From the NCBI RefSeq assembly GCF_002237655.1, contig NZ_NOKT01000019.1, forward strand, positions 1 to 64,000: 64,000 bases of DNA, in the 5' to 3' direction. Made by a program: the position numbers and the translations under genes. Each line of letters begins with the position of its first letter. Positions within the stretch are counted from its first letter, which is position 1. Origin of the DNA: Streptomyces sp. XY006 (GTDB lineage: Bacteria > Actinomycetota > Actinomycetes > Streptomycetales > Streptomycetaceae). The notes beneath the pieces are model-generated. The model searched no databases and was not told the DNA's origin. It saw only the letters and a list, made by a program, of their open reading frames with translations. Positions 1 through 8,852 of this stretch are shown here, piece by piece.

Positions 1-1135
1 GGGCGGGCTCGGCGAAACCGCCGGCGGCCCGGCGCACGACCCGGCGGCGGCGCCGCGGGGCGGCGTCCTCGACGGACTCGGCCGGCTCGGCGGCGGGGGC
101 GGCCTGGGTGGCGGCTTCGGCGGTGCTCTCGGACGCGGCGGGGGCCTGGTCGGCGGCCTGCGCGGAGTCGGCGGCGGCCTCGGACGCGGGGGTCGGCTCG
201 GCGGCGGCCTCGGAGCGGGAGCGGGTCCTGGACCTGCGGGCCGGCTCGGCGGGGTTGTCGGTCACGGGGGCCTCCGCCTCCTCAGGCGATGCGGCGGGCG
301 CCTCGGCGGACGCGGCGGTGGAGCCGGACGGGCCGGCGTCGGCACCGGAGTCGGCCGCTTCGGCGGGCGCGGAGACGCGCCGGGAAGCACGCCGGCGGGT
401 GCGGCGCGGAGGGGCGTCGTCCGCCTCGGCACCGGCGGTACCGGCCTCGGTGGTCTCAGTGGTCTCGGTGGCCTCGGCGGCGGCCGGTGCCGCGTCGACC
501 GGCGCGCTCTGCGCGGGCCGGCCGTTCTGCGCGGCCTGGCCGGTCCGGGCCGGCGTGTCCGTCTCGGCGGCAGCGGGGGCGGGCGAGGTGACGCTGCGGG
601 TCGCGCGGCGACGGGTGCGCCGGGGAGCGGCGTCCTCGGCGGGGGCGGGCACCTCGGCGGAGGCTTCGGCCTGCTCCGGCGCCTCGGAGGCAGCGGGAGC
701 GGCGGCGGTCGCGGGCACCACGGTCTCGGCGGCGGCCTCGGAGGCCGGAGCCCCGGCCGGCGCGGAGGCGCGGCGCACCACACGGCGCCGCTTGCGCCCG
801 GCGGACGCGGTGTCCTCCCCCGGTGCGGCCCCGGCGGCCTCGCCGGACTGCGCGGCGTCGGCGGCCGCAGCGGACTCCGTCGCGGCGGCGGTCTCCGCGG
901 ACGCCGTCACGTCGAGGGCGGCCTCGTCGGTCTCCTCGGCGTCGGCCGCGAGTTCGCCGGCCTCGGCGGCCGGTATGGCCGGCGCGACGGTCTCGGCCGG
1001 CGCGTCGGCGGCACCGGCGGGCGGACCCGCCGGGCGGGAGGCGGCACGCCGCCGCCGGCGGGGCGGCAGGGTGTCGCTGGGGGTGTTCTGTTCGGAGCCC
1101 TGCGAGGACTCTGCGGGTTCGGTCGGTTCGAGCAT
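1..1135 (-). CDS. rne: Ribonuclease E/G family protein, N-terminal part (3' end outside window)
   Basis: About 378 codons from an ATG at 1135; a GGGAG Shine-Dalgarno lies about 11 nt upstream. The gene runs off the left edge, so the catalytic S1/RNase E core is not visible. The part seen is a low-complexity Ala/Pro/Glu/Thr-rich extension punctuated every ~60-70 residues by arginine clusters (e.g. RKRRRVVRR near residue 115, RRTRRRATR near 175), as in the long N-terminal arms of Streptomyces RNase E (RNase ES). These clusters plausibly bind RNA or degradosome partners. The identification rests on composition and on the neighbouring DUF2344 gene, which adjoins rne in Streptomyces, not on catalytic motifs. 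A 259-bp leader separates it from the upstream gene. Confidence 0.72.
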   Translation of the reverse strand, partial: MLEPTEPAESSQGSEQNTPSDTLPPRRRRRAASRPAGPPAGAADAPAETVAPAIPAAEAGELAADAEETDEAALDVTASAETAAATESAAAADAAQSGEAAGAAPGEDTASAGRKRRRVVRRASAPAGAPASEAAAETVVPATAAAPAASEAPEQAEASAEVPAPAEDAAPRRTRRRATRSVTSPAPAAAETDTPARTGQAAQNGRPAQSAPVDAAPAAAEATETTETTEAGTAGAEADDAPPRRTRRRASRRVSAPAEAADSGADAGPSGSTAASAEAPAASPEEAEAPVTDNPAEPARRSRTRSRSEAAAEPTPASEAAADSAQAADQAPAASESTAEAATQAAPAAEPAESVEDAAPRRRRRVVRRAAGGFAEPA

Positions 1136-1394
1136 GCGGGCTTTTCTCCCGTCAGGCTCCCGGGCGCCGCGCCTGGTCCGGCGATGCCGGTGACGTCCGC
1201 GGCTCGCGCTGTGCGCGTCGCCGCCGTCCGGGGCGCGGGCGCCGCACGGGAGCTCTCCGTGTCCTGTCTCGCCGGTTCCGTACGCCGAATGCGTACGGCC
1301 TGGCGAAAGTCTTCTGATCGGTACGCTGCCCGACCCAGGTGGCTCCCGAGTCCGAGGGCGGCGCTACGACGTCCGTCCCTACGCGGGACCTTCC

Positions 1395-2177
1395 TTACGC
1401 CGGCGCCGTCGCGGCGGCAGGCGGTTCGGCCGTTGAGTGGGCCTGCGCTGCCTCGCGGTCGGGCGCGAGCGGGTCGGTCACCGTGCCGGTCTCTTCATCG
1501 AACAGCCCCTGCGCCAGCCTGGTCACCGCTGCGGGGACCGGCGGCGCCAGGTCGGCCACGGCGCGGAGACCGGACAGGACGTCGTCGGGTCGTACGGCAG
1601 GCGTCACGTGCCGAACAACCAGCCGCAGTATCGCACAGGGCTGGTCGGTCGGCCTATCAGCCTGCGAACTCTGCGTTTCCGCGAGATCGCGGCTCTCCAG
1701 GCTCACGACGGCGGAGCGGGCGTCGAAGGTACGGACCCCGTTCTTGGCGAGGCGCTGGACCTCGACGGTCTCGGCCGCGGTGAAGGCGTCCGCCGCCCGG
1801 CGGGCCTCCTCCGGCGACACGCCGTCCAGCCGCAGCTCCCACACGGAAGCGGTCAGCCGGTCGGCGAGGCCCGAGGTGCGGGCCTCGACCGCCTCGACGA
1901 TGTCGAGCCCGGCGGGCATCGACGCGTCGAGAAGGACCCTGAGCTGCTCCGGGTCGCGGGGCGCGGTGAGCGCGATCTCCAGGTACTCCGCCTCACTGCC
2001 CGTGCCGGTGGGTGCGGCATTGGCGTACGACACCTTCGGGTGCGGCGTGAACCCGGCCGAGTAGGCCATCGGCACCTCGGCACGGCGCAACGCACGCTCG
2101 AAGGCGCGCTGGAAGTCACGGTGGCTGGTGAACCGGAGGCGGCCGCGCTTGGTGTAGCGCAGTCGGATGCGCTGCAC
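1395..2177 (-). CDS. TIGR03936 / DUF2344 radical SAM-linked protein
   Basis: 260 aa from a GTG at 2177. The N-terminus MQRIRLRYTKRGRLRFTSH, followed by a Phe/Arg-rich helix and the GFTPHPKVSYA stretch, is characteristic of the TIGR03936 family, a protein of unknown biochemical role that accompanies (and in other phyla is fused to) TIGR03960-type B12-binding radical SAM proteins. Its partner gene is at 28929-30899; AICE1 has pushed the two about 20 kb further apart than they were. A tRNA- or ribosome-related role has been suggested for the pair but is not evident from this sequence. There is no strong Shine-Dalgarno at the GTG, so the start is the least certain part. Confidence 0.85.
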   Translation of the reverse strand: MQRIRLRYTKRGRLRFTSHRDFQRAFERALRRAEVPMAYSAGFTPHPKVSYANAAPTGTGSEAEYLEIALTAPRDPEQLRVLLDASMPAGLDIVEAVEARTSGLADRLTASVWELRLDGVSPEEARRAADAFTAAETVEVQRLAKNGVRTFDARSAVVSLESRDLAETQSSQADRPTDQPCAILRLVVRHVTPAVRPDDVLSGLRAVADLAPPVPAAVTRLAQGLFDEETGTVTDPLAPDREAAQAHSTAEPPAAATAPA

Positions 2178-2225
2178 CGCGGGTGCGGGCGGCGGGCCTT
2201 CGGGCTGTCGCTTGCCCAGTGTCGT

Positions 2226-3443
2226 TCAGTCCTTCGTGAGAGCGGTCGTACTGCCACCAAGAGTACGTGCCTCGCGGCCGGAAGGTTCCCTCCGGGCGAC
2301 CGGAGCGGGCTGCCGCGGCTCGCCGAAGAGCATCCGGCGCACGTCGGCGCGGGCCTGCCGTACGGTCTCGCGGGCGGCGGCCAGCGCCTGCCGGGTGGCC
2401 CGTCCGACGCCGCGGGCGGCCTCGGCGGCGGGGCGCAGGACGTGGTCGCGCACGGCGTGCCCGACCGGCGTGAGCACGCTGCGGTACACCCACCGGACCG
2501 GCTCCACGAAGATCCACCGCAGGAGCGTGCCGAGGAACCGGCCGACGGCGAGCGAGATGTGCCCGGCGATGCGCCAGGCGTGACCGAGGGCGTCGGACAC
2601 CTCCCGTCCGACGACGGCGAGAACGCGGCCGACGGGAGCGAGGACCCAGCGCCAGAGGGCGAGCGCGGGCAGCACGAACAGGATCCGCGCGATCCAGTAC
2701 AGGGCCGTGCCGACGCCGGTGACGATGGTGCGCACCAGCCACACGAGCCCCTTGCCGCACCACAGCAGGGCGCGTCCCACGGGGGCTAGCACCCAGGTGT
2801 ACAGCCACCGGGCCGGTACGACGACCAGGTACCGGACGAGCCACGCCACGGCCGTGTACACCCCGAACCCGAGCGCGGCGAGCACGGCGCCGATGCCCTT
2901 CAGGACCCACATCACGGCATGCCCGGCGGGGGTCAGCAGATGCGCGTACACCCAGCCGAGCCCGGCGCCGACGCCCCGACCGGCCCAGGCGATCGCATGT
3001 CCCACCGGCGTCAGCACGTACCGGTACAGCCAGACGAGCGGTACGACGACGAGGACCTTCCCGAGCCAGGCGAGGGCCCGGCCGAGCGGCACCGCGACGT
3101 ACCGCCACAGCCCCACGAACGGCCAGACGAACACCGCCCGTGCCAGCCACAGCAGGGCCCGTCCGAGCGGCCGGAGCAGGGTGTCGTTCAGGAAGCGGCC
3201 GGTGACGACGAGCGCGTCCCAGAGCATCCGTACGGGGACGACCAGCACGAGCACGACGATCCGCACGGGAATCCGGATCGCGACGGCGAGGCACCCCTCG
3301 GGCGCCCTGGGCACCCCGGACGCCTCGGGCGCCTTGGACGCCCCGGACGCCCCGGGCTGCCGCCGGACGGGCGGCCCGGCCGGGCTCTCGCGCGGATCGA
3401 CCCGCGGCTCGGTGCTCTCGCGGGGCGGTTTCTGCAGATCCAT
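2226..3443 (-). CDS. Hypothetical membrane protein built of ~30-residue repeats
   Basis: 405 aa from ATG 3443. After a Pro/Arg/Glu-rich cytoplasmic head (~1-50), residues ~55-330 consist of seven or eight degenerate repeats of about 30-33 residues with the consensus W-x-Y-R-x-V-L-T/A-P-V-G-H/R-A, each carrying a short hydrophobic stretch rich in Trp, Val and Leu. The tail (~330-405) is a basic amphipathic helix followed by disordered sequence. The repeats look membrane-associated, either as many short transmembrane hairpins or as a surface-lying amphipathic array. I do not recognise a characterised family. It is co-directional with the DUF2344 gene (48 bp gap) and may be co-transcribed with it. 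Confidence 0.8.
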   Translation of the reverse strand: MDLQKPPRESTEPRVDPRESPAGPPVRRQPGASGASKAPEASGVPRAPEGCLAVAIRIPVRIVVLVLVVPVRMLWDALVVTGRFLNDTLLRPLGRALLWLARAVFVWPFVGLWRYVAVPLGRALAWLGKVLVVVPLVWLYRYVLTPVGHAIAWAGRGVGAGLGWVYAHLLTPAGHAVMWVLKGIGAVLAALGFGVYTAVAWLVRYLVVVPARWLYTWVLAPVGRALLWCGKGLVWLVRTIVTGVGTALYWIARILFVLPALALWRWVLAPVGRVLAVVGREVSDALGHAWRIAGHISLAVGRFLGTLLRWIFVEPVRWVYRSVLTPVGHAVRDHVLRPAAEAARGVGRATRQALAAARETVRQARADVRRMLFGEPRQPAPVARREPSGREARTLGGSTTALTKD

Positions 3444-3543
3444 ACCGTCAAGGACGCCTCAGCGTCCCGTCCGGATCCCGTACCGCACCATCCCGCCCCG
3501 TTTCTCCCGCGGTCCTCCACCCGCAGTCGTGATCACGCGGTGC

Positions 3544-3774
3544 TCAGGGCATGGCCGCGGGGGCGTCCCCGTCCGTCTCGAAGCGCAGCAGATCTCCCGG
3601 CTGGCACTCCAGCACCTCGCACAGCGCGGCGAGGGTGGAGAAGCGGACCGCCTTGGCGCGGCCGTTCTTGAGGACGGCCAGATTGGCCGGGGTGATGCCG
3701 ACGCGTTCGGCGAGCTCGCCCACGGACATCTTCCGCTTGGCCAGCATCACGTCGATGTCGACGGCGATCGGCAT
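3544..3774 (-). CDS. XRE-family helix-turn-helix regulator (short, DUF2975 partner)
   Basis: 76 aa, ATG at 3774. Nearly the whole protein is one Cro/CI-type HTH: MSVGELAERVGITPANLAVL is helix-turn-helix, followed by the NGRAKAVRFSTLAALCEVL segment typical of the YozG/YobD-like subfamily encoded beside DUF2975 proteins. Its start overlaps the stop of the upstream DUF2975 gene (TGATG), so the two are translationally coupled. The upstream palindrome at 4329-4345 and the CGAACCGAT repeats are plausible autoregulatory operators (inference). Confidence 0.9.
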   Translation of the reverse strand: MPIAVDIDVMLAKRKMSVGELAERVGITPANLAVLKNGRAKAVRFSTLAALCEVLECQPGDLLRFETDGDAPAAMP

Positions 3775-4283
3775 CAGATGACCTCTTCCAGCTCGGCCTG
3801 CATCCGGGCCGCCTCGATGTCGCGGGCGACGGCCTGCGCCAGCAGCATCCGCAGCACCAGCACGACCAGCGCGACCCCCAGCACCGCGAGGCCGGCCCCG
3901 CCCAGCAGCAGCACCACCCCGGGGGCGACGGCCTCGCCCGGCGCGAGCACCACCCCGAGCGCGAACACCAGGCAGGCGGCCGCCACGAACGCGCCGATCA
4001 CCAGGTGCACGTACCGGAAGGCATCCGTGGAGAACACCGTCCCGCGCCGGACCATCGTCACCAGCCGCCACACGCACACCAGCACCACCTGGGCCGTCAC
4101 GACACCCAGCACCAGGATCACCAGGATCGGCGTCCGCAGATGGGCGTACTCGGGCTTGAGCCCGTTCATGTCGGCGGCCAGCAGCGGGACCATCACGCAC
4201 TGCACGAACAACGACCCGGCGAGCAGCGCCACGAGCACCGCCCGCAGGGCGGCCACGGCCAGCTTTCCCATCCCACTCCCCAT
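3774..4283 (-). CDS. DUF2975 family membrane protein
   Basis: 169 aa with four predicted transmembrane helices (about residues 8-32, 50-74, 92-116 and 122-148), an RRGTVFS loop between helices 2 and 3 typical of DUF2975, and a short acidic cytoplasmic tail (ELEEVI). DUF2975 proteins nearly always sit next to a small XRE regulator, as here; the function is unknown, but a membrane sensor that modulates the regulator is the usual guess. ATG start at 4283 with TATCC/ATCC-rich upstream sequence; first gene of the two-gene operon. Confidence 0.88.
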   Translation of the reverse strand: MGSGMGKLAVAALRAVLVALLAGSLFVQCVMVPLLAADMNGLKPEYAHLRTPILVILVLGVVTAQVVLVCVWRLVTMVRRGTVFSTDAFRYVHLVIGAFVAAACLVFALGVVLAPGEAVAPGVVLLLGGAGLAVLGVALVVLVLRMLLAQAVARDIEAARMQAELEEVI

Positions 4284-4345
4284 CCATATCCATCGAACCG
4301 ATCGAACCGATCGAACTACGATGGAAACCTATCGAGAATCGATAG
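4284..4345. promoter_or_regulatory. Intergenic operator-like repeats between DUF2975 and ANTAR genes
   Basis: Contains a tandem CGAACCGAT-type repeat (three imperfect copies, ~4287-4312) and a perfect 7-bp inverted repeat with 3-bp spacer (CTATCGA GAA TCGATAG) at 4329-4345. It lies just upstream of the DUF2975/XRE operon and on the other side faces the GAF-ANTAR gene. Binding by the XRE regulator is inferred from position and symmetry only. Confidence 0.45.
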
Positions 4346-4438
4346 ATGCGGCAAGTGGTCGTACCCGCGAAGGAGTGCGACCCGTGACACCGTGGCAAGA
4401 GGCACCCAAGGCCGGCACCCGGAGCGAGGAGGACGACG

Positions 4439-5128
4439 GTGGACTGGCGCGTGTTCGCACGGGAGATGGCCTCCATGGCGCGGGACCTGCTCGCCCAGGA
4501 CTCGGTCGAGACCACGCTGGGACACATCACCCACGCGGCCGTCGAGCTGGTCTCCGGGTGCGACGCGGCCGGCATCCTGCTGCTGCACGGCAAGAAGGTC
4601 GAGTCGCTCGCGCCGACCCACGACCTGGTGGTGGAGAGCGACCGGCTCCAGGAGCAACTCGGCGAGGGCCCCTGCTTCGACGCGGCCCGCACCAGCACCG
4701 GCGAGCGCGTGTTCCGCATCGGCGACCTCACCGCCGGACGGTCCCGCTGGCGTGCCTACGCCGCACGGGCCGAGGAGCTGGGCATCGGCAGCATCATGGG
4801 CTTCCTGCTGTACACCGAGGACGAGGACCTCGGCGCGCTCAACCTGTACTCCCACCGCCCCGGGGCCTTCTCCGAGGACAGCGAGACGGCCGGCTGGCTG
4901 CTGGCCTCGCACGCCGCCGTCGCCTTCTCCAGCGCCCGCAGTCACGCCCAGCTGGAGCAGGCCATCGCCACCCGGCATGTGATCGGCGAGGCGATGGGCA
5001 TCCTCATGGGCAGCCACCACCTCACCGAGGAGCAGGCCTTCGGTGTCCTGCGCCGCTACTCCCAGGAGAAGAACGTCAAGCTCCGGGAGGTCGCACGCCG
5101 GGTCTGCGAACACGGCGGACTGACTTGA
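4439..5128 (+). CDS. GAF and ANTAR domain-containing RNA-binding antiterminator
   Basis: 229 aa from GTG 4439, preceded by GAGGAGG about 8 nt upstream. Residues ~20-160 form a GAF sensory domain (VELVSGCDAAGILLL, GEGPCFDAART). Residues ~168-225 form the ANTAR domain (AIATRHVIGEAMGILMG, LRRYSQEKNVKLREVARRV), the three-helix RNA-hairpin-binding module of NasR/AmiR-like antiterminators. It is expected to be cytoplasmic and to alter transcription termination after ligand sensing; ligand and targets are unknown. Monocistronic; a hairpin follows the stop. Confidence 0.92.
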   Translation: MDWRVFAREMASMARDLLAQDSVETTLGHITHAAVELVSGCDAAGILLLHGKKVESLAPTHDLVVESDRLQEQLGEGPCFDAARTSTGERVFRIGDLTAGRSRWRAYAARAEELGIGSIMGFLLYTEDEDLGALNLYSHRPGAFSEDSETAGWLLASHAAVAFSSARSHAQLEQAIATRHVIGEAMGILMGSHHLTEEQAFGVLRRYSQEKNVKLREVARRVCEHGGLT

Positions 5129-5132
5129 CGGC

Positions 5133-5161
5133 TCCCCCAGCACACATTCTGAACTGGGGGA
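5133..5161 (+). terminator. Hairpin after the ANTAR gene
   Basis: 8-bp perfect stem (TCCCCCAG / CTGGGGGA) with a 13-nt loop starting 5 nt after the stop codon; no T-run, as is common for Streptomyces terminators. Confidence 0.5.
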
Positions 5162-5267
5162 ACCTGACGGCGCCGGCCCCCCGGGGGAGCGTCACCTACG
5201 CCGCCTCTTCAGCGGGTCCCCCAGGACCGCTGTCTCACCCCTTTCCGGCCCGCCCGCACAGCGGCCG

Positions 5268-6458
5268 CTAGCGCGCGACCACCGACCCGTCGTACACGTG
5301 GTCCGGCGTGACGACCGACGTGATCGCGCGGGCGAGCAGCGTGGACGGCTCCTGCCCCCCGACCACGACATCCGTGTTGATCATGATGACCAGGGTGGCC
5401 TTCCGTTCCGGCAGATACACCGTCACGGTCTCGTAGCCCGGGATCGAGCCGTTGTGCCCGAGCCACCCGTTGGTCTCGAAGATGCCGAGACCGTACGTCG
5501 TACCGGGGTGGCCGGTCGGCAGCGTCCTGAGCCGCTGCGCCTGGGTCTCGGGGCTGAGCAGCCGGCCCGTGGCGAGGATCCCGGCCCAGCGGCGCAGATC
5601 GTGGAGGTTGGAGATCATCGCCCCGGCCGCCCAGGCCCAGCTGGGGTTCCAGTCGGTGACGTCCTCGACCTCGCCGCTCAGCGTCTGGTCGGTGTAGCCG
5701 CGCGGGTGCGGCCGGGGGAACTCGCCGCCCCGGGGGAACAGGGTGTGGCGCAGTCCGGCCGGGCGGAGCACGCGCGCGTGGAGGAAGTCGGCGAGCCGCC
5801 GGCCGCCCACCTTCTCGATCACCAGGCCGAGCAGGGCGAGATTGGTGTTGGAGTACTGGAACTCCCGCCCCGGGGCGAAGGTGTTCGCGTGCCGGAAGCC
5901 GTACGCGAGGACCCCGCGCGGGGTGAAGGACCGCTGCGGGCGGCTCAGCAGGTCGTGGATGAAGTCCGGGTCGGCGGTGTACGGGAAGAGCCCGCTGCGC
6001 ATCTCGGCGAGGTGCCGCAGCGTGATCCGGTGCCCGCCGGGCACGCCCTCGACGTACCGGGAGACCGGATCGTCCAGCCCGACCAGGCCGTCGTCCACGA
6101 GCTTCAGCAGCGCGGTGACGGTGAACGTCTTGGTCTCACTGCCGATCCGGACGTACGAGTCGGCCGCCATCGGCTCACCCGTGCGGGTGTCGGCCACCCC
6201 GGAGGCACGGACGTAGCTGCCCCGGCCCGGCAACCACAGCCCGACGACGGCCCCGGGGATGCCGGCCTGTCGGCGGACGTCCTCGACCGTCTCGTCCAGC
6301 CGGGCGGTCAGCTCACGCCCGAGCCCGTGCGGCGGACAGTCGCCCGAGTCGTGCCGGCCGAGACCAGCGGCGTGGCCGGCAGCGGCGGGCGTCGCCGCCA
6401 GGGCGACCAGCCCCGCGGCGAACATCCGGCGGGAGGGAACACGTCGAACATGTCGCAT
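5268..6458 (-). CDS. Secreted serine hydrolase (beta-lactamase / D-Ala-D-Ala carboxypeptidase, family S12)
   Basis: 396 aa using ATG 6458, chosen because it gives an export signal: RRVPSRRMFAAGLVALA followed by an Ala-rich cleavage region, a Tat-like twin-arginine leader. The mature protein has class C beta-lactamase-like motifs in order: SETK (SxxK nucleophile, near residue 105), YSN (YxN, near residue 195) and HNG (replacing KTG, near residue 335), as in the R61 DD-peptidase/esterase group. It is likely extracytoplasmic and acts on peptidoglycan peptides or small esters; the substrate cannot be told. The reading frame remains open upstream, but those extra codons would bury the signal peptide. 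Confidence 0.88.
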   Translation of the reverse strand: MRHVRRVPSRRMFAAGLVALAATPAAAGHAAGLGRHDSGDCPPHGLGRELTARLDETVEDVRRQAGIPGAVVGLWLPGRGSYVRASGVADTRTGEPMAADSYVRIGSETKTFTVTALLKLVDDGLVGLDDPVSRYVEGVPGGHRITLRHLAEMRSGLFPYTADPDFIHDLLSRPQRSFTPRGVLAYGFRHANTFAPGREFQYSNTNLALLGLVIEKVGGRRLADFLHARVLRPAGLRHTLFPRGGEFPRPHPRGYTDQTLSGEVEDVTDWNPSWAWAAGAMISNLHDLRRWAGILATGRLLSPETQAQRLRTLPTGHPGTTYGLGIFETNGWLGHNGSIPGYETVTVYLPERKATLVIMINTDVVVGGQEPSTLLARAITSVVTPDHVYDGSVVAR

Positions 6459-6585
6459 GGCAGACGCCTCTTTCGGGGGACGGCGAACGCGAGGATCATC
6501 ACCACCCACCCCACCCCCGGCACCCCCGCCCGACCGCCCCGGAACGAAGTCCACTCGTACGGAGGCAGCAGCGAGCCCTTCCGTG

Positions 6586-8643
6586 TCACTCCACTTCGAT
6601 GCCGTAGTCCCGGACGAGCTGCTCCAGTCCTCCGGTGTATCCCTTGCCGCCCAGCACGAAGTCCCAGTCGCCATTGGCCCTGCGCCGGAAGGAGCCGAGC
6701 ACCAACGCGGTCTCTCCGGCGCGCCCGTCGGAGACCTCGAGCCGCCCGAGCTCGGTCAGCGCCGGGTCCAGCAGCCGGATGCAGGCGTCGGTGAACCCCG
6801 ACAGGTCGGCCTCCGGGTTCACCTCCGGATCCACGGCGGCCACGATCACGAACCGGTCGGCTGCCTCCGGCAGTCCGTCGAAGGCGACACGCATGGCTGC
6901 CTTGTCGGGACCCGCAGCCGGTACGGCGCACACCGAACCGTCAGGCGTCCGCGGGTTGTTGAAGAACACGAAGTGATCCTCGCTGAGGACTCGGCTGCCA
7001 CGGCAGACGAGCGCGCACACGTCGAGTGCGACGTTGCCGGACCACGTCATGCCCAGCACGTTGTGGTCGTCGGGCGGAGCCGCGGGACCGGCCCCCGTCG
7101 GCTGGGCCGGGGCCGCCGTGCGCGTCTCTCCCAGGCGCCCGCGCAGCCCATGCCGGTGCAGGAGGTCGACCAGTTCTCCGCCCGAGATCAGCTCCAGCGG
7201 CTTTCCCCGGGCGAAGGTGTGCGAGCCCGGACCGAATCCGGACGTCGTCACCAGGACGCCCTTGTTGGCGCCGACGTCCTGGACCGTGCCGTAGAGGTCG
7301 CGCACCGCTGTGGGCGGCACCGTGTTGCGGTAGCGCTTGACCTGCACCACGATCTTGCCGCCGCGGATCGGTGCCGGGTCCGTCGCGTCGACGTCCACGC
7401 CACCATCGTTCGAGCGCTGAGTCGTCACGGCCTGCATGCCCATGGCGCGGAACAGATCGGCGACCAGGGACTCGAAGGCGATCGGATCCATGTCGTACAG
7501 GTTCGGCTCGTGATCGCCACCATGGGTGGCCACGGGGCTGCCGACGTCCTGGGGCTGCCGGCCCGGCCGCACGGAAGCGAGCTGGTCGGGTCGGGTCGAG
7601 ATCTGTCCCCTCAGCGCGTCGGTCAGGCAGCTGACCGGATCCACCTGCCCCAGATGCAGATCCGTGAAAGCCGCCCGGGAGGCCATGACGGTCGCCAGGA
7701 AGATCTGCGTCCGGCGTCCTGTCGCCGGATCGGGGGCATCCACGAAGCCGTTCAGCGCTATCGAGTCGAGGACGCCGTACTCGTCCGCCGCGAACAGCTG
7801 ATGCAGCACCAGCAGCAGGCTCTGCCCCAGCACCTCGCGGTACAGCGCCCGGCGCTGACTCACGGGGCGTGCCGCTTCCTTGAACTGGTCCTCACGGAGC
7901 TGGTACCTGACGGACTTCGCTTCGGGAACCACGTCGTACGGGGGCAGTTCCCAGTCCAGCACCAGTTGCCGTCCCGCTACGTCGTAGGCCGCCGCCACCT
8001 GCCGGGGAAAGCCCTCCGGCCAGGCCGTCGACGCGTACAGCGCGGCGGAGAAGTACTCGACCACGGAATCCGGATCGCCCCGCCTGACCCCCTCGGTCAC
8101 CGCCGCGACCCCGGCGTTGTGCCGACGCACCTCGGCCCGCTGGGACTCCGTCCGCTGCTCGTAGTCCCGCTGCAAGGCCGCTAACCGCTGCTGCCGCTGC
8201 CCTTCGGCGACCTGGGCGGCATGCCAGTCCTGCTCGAACCGGGCCCGCGCCTCGGCCTGTGCCCGCGCCCGCTGACCGGCGGTCCAGCCGCTCTGCGCCT
8301 GGTACTGGTTCGGGTCGGGCATCCGCACCGGCCAGGCGAGCGGACCCGGGTCGAACGGCGGGATGTCCTCCGCACGCATCAGGTCCGAGGCCCGGAAGCC
8401 CGGCGCCCGGCAGCCCGTGGTCAGCAGACCCTGCAGGGCCGCGACCCGGGCCTCCAGTTCCTCCGTACGCCGTCTGGCCTCCGCCTGGCAGTACTCCCGG
8501 TGTCCTTGCTCAGCCCGCCGCTGATACGCCCGGGCCTGCTGCGCCTCGTACCGCCGTCGACGTGCCTCGGCTTCCATCTGACGTTGCTGCTGCCGCTGGA
8601 TCTCAGCCCAGGCACCGACAAAACCAGCAGAGCGACGACTCAT
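6586..8643 (-). CDS. Mrr-type restriction endonuclease fused to a TerD domain
   Basis: 685 aa. Residues 1-170 are a Gln/Arg/Glu-rich coiled coil. A poorly conserved middle (~175-370) follows. Residues ~380-480 form an Mrr_cat domain: DPIAFESLVADLFRAMGM, then NDGGVDVDA and the catalytic VQVKRY (PD-(D/E)XK core, Asp near 409, Gln-x-Lys near 432). Residues ~525-685 form a TerD (tellurium/stress, vWA-associated Ca-binding) domain: LGMTWSGNVALDVCALVC, FFNNPRTPDG, DWDFVLGGKGY. Mrr domains cut modified foreign DNA; TerD domains belong to membrane-linked stress and defence complexes. The fusion suggests a DNA-restriction effector steered by a Ter-like module (inference). Single gene with its own 5' region. 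Confidence 0.88.
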   Translation of the reverse strand: MSRRSAGFVGAWAEIQRQQQRQMEAEARRRRYEAQQARAYQRRAEQGHREYCQAEARRRTEELEARVAALQGLLTTGCRAPGFRASDLMRAEDIPPFDPGPLAWPVRMPDPNQYQAQSGWTAGQRARAQAEARARFEQDWHAAQVAEGQRQQRLAALQRDYEQRTESQRAEVRRHNAGVAAVTEGVRRGDPDSVVEYFSAALYASTAWPEGFPRQVAAAYDVAGRQLVLDWELPPYDVVPEAKSVRYQLREDQFKEAARPVSQRRALYREVLGQSLLLVLHQLFAADEYGVLDSIALNGFVDAPDPATGRRTQIFLATVMASRAAFTDLHLGQVDPVSCLTDALRGQISTRPDQLASVRPGRQPQDVGSPVATHGGDHEPNLYDMDPIAFESLVADLFRAMGMQAVTTQRSNDGGVDVDATDPAPIRGGKIVVQVKRYRNTVPPTAVRDLYGTVQDVGANKGVLVTTSGFGPGSHTFARGKPLELISGGELVDLLHRHGLRGRLGETRTAAPAQPTGAGPAAPPDDHNVLGMTWSGNVALDVCALVCRGSRVLSEDHFVFFNNPRTPDGSVCAVPAAGPDKAAMRVAFDGLPEAADRFVIVAAVDPEVNPEADLSGFTDACIRLLDPALTELGRLEVSDGRAGETALVLGSFRRRANGDWDFVLGGKGYTGGLEQLVRDYGIEVE

Positions 8644-8809
8644 GCGCTACAGGCCCTCCCCAGGACGTCGGCACAGCCGACCAAGCTCTGGTCGCCCCCG
8701 CAACCAGTAGTGACAAAACGACTGTATCCAGCAATCGCCGTCGTGAATATCGCGTTGCCGAAGCGATCGGATCGGATGATTCGAGCAGGTCACCCGGCCG
8801 CCGACAGCA

Positions 8810-8840
8810 CTGAGCCCCCTCCGGTCCGGAAGGGGCTCAG
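8810..8840 (-). terminator. Native terminator of the radical SAM gene, stranded at attL
   Basis: Hairpin with a 9-bp outer stem (CTGAGCCCC / GGGGCTCAG) and an inner CCGG-T-CCGG, beginning 13 bp downstream of the displaced native stop codon at 8853. AICE1 insertion separates it from the functional gene copy. Confidence 0.65.
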
Positions 8841-8852
8841 TCGGGGCTCGGG

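Noticed and set aside
108..1193. 361-codon Ala/Ser-rich plus-strand frame
   Set aside because: Antisense shadow of the RNase E low-complexity arm.
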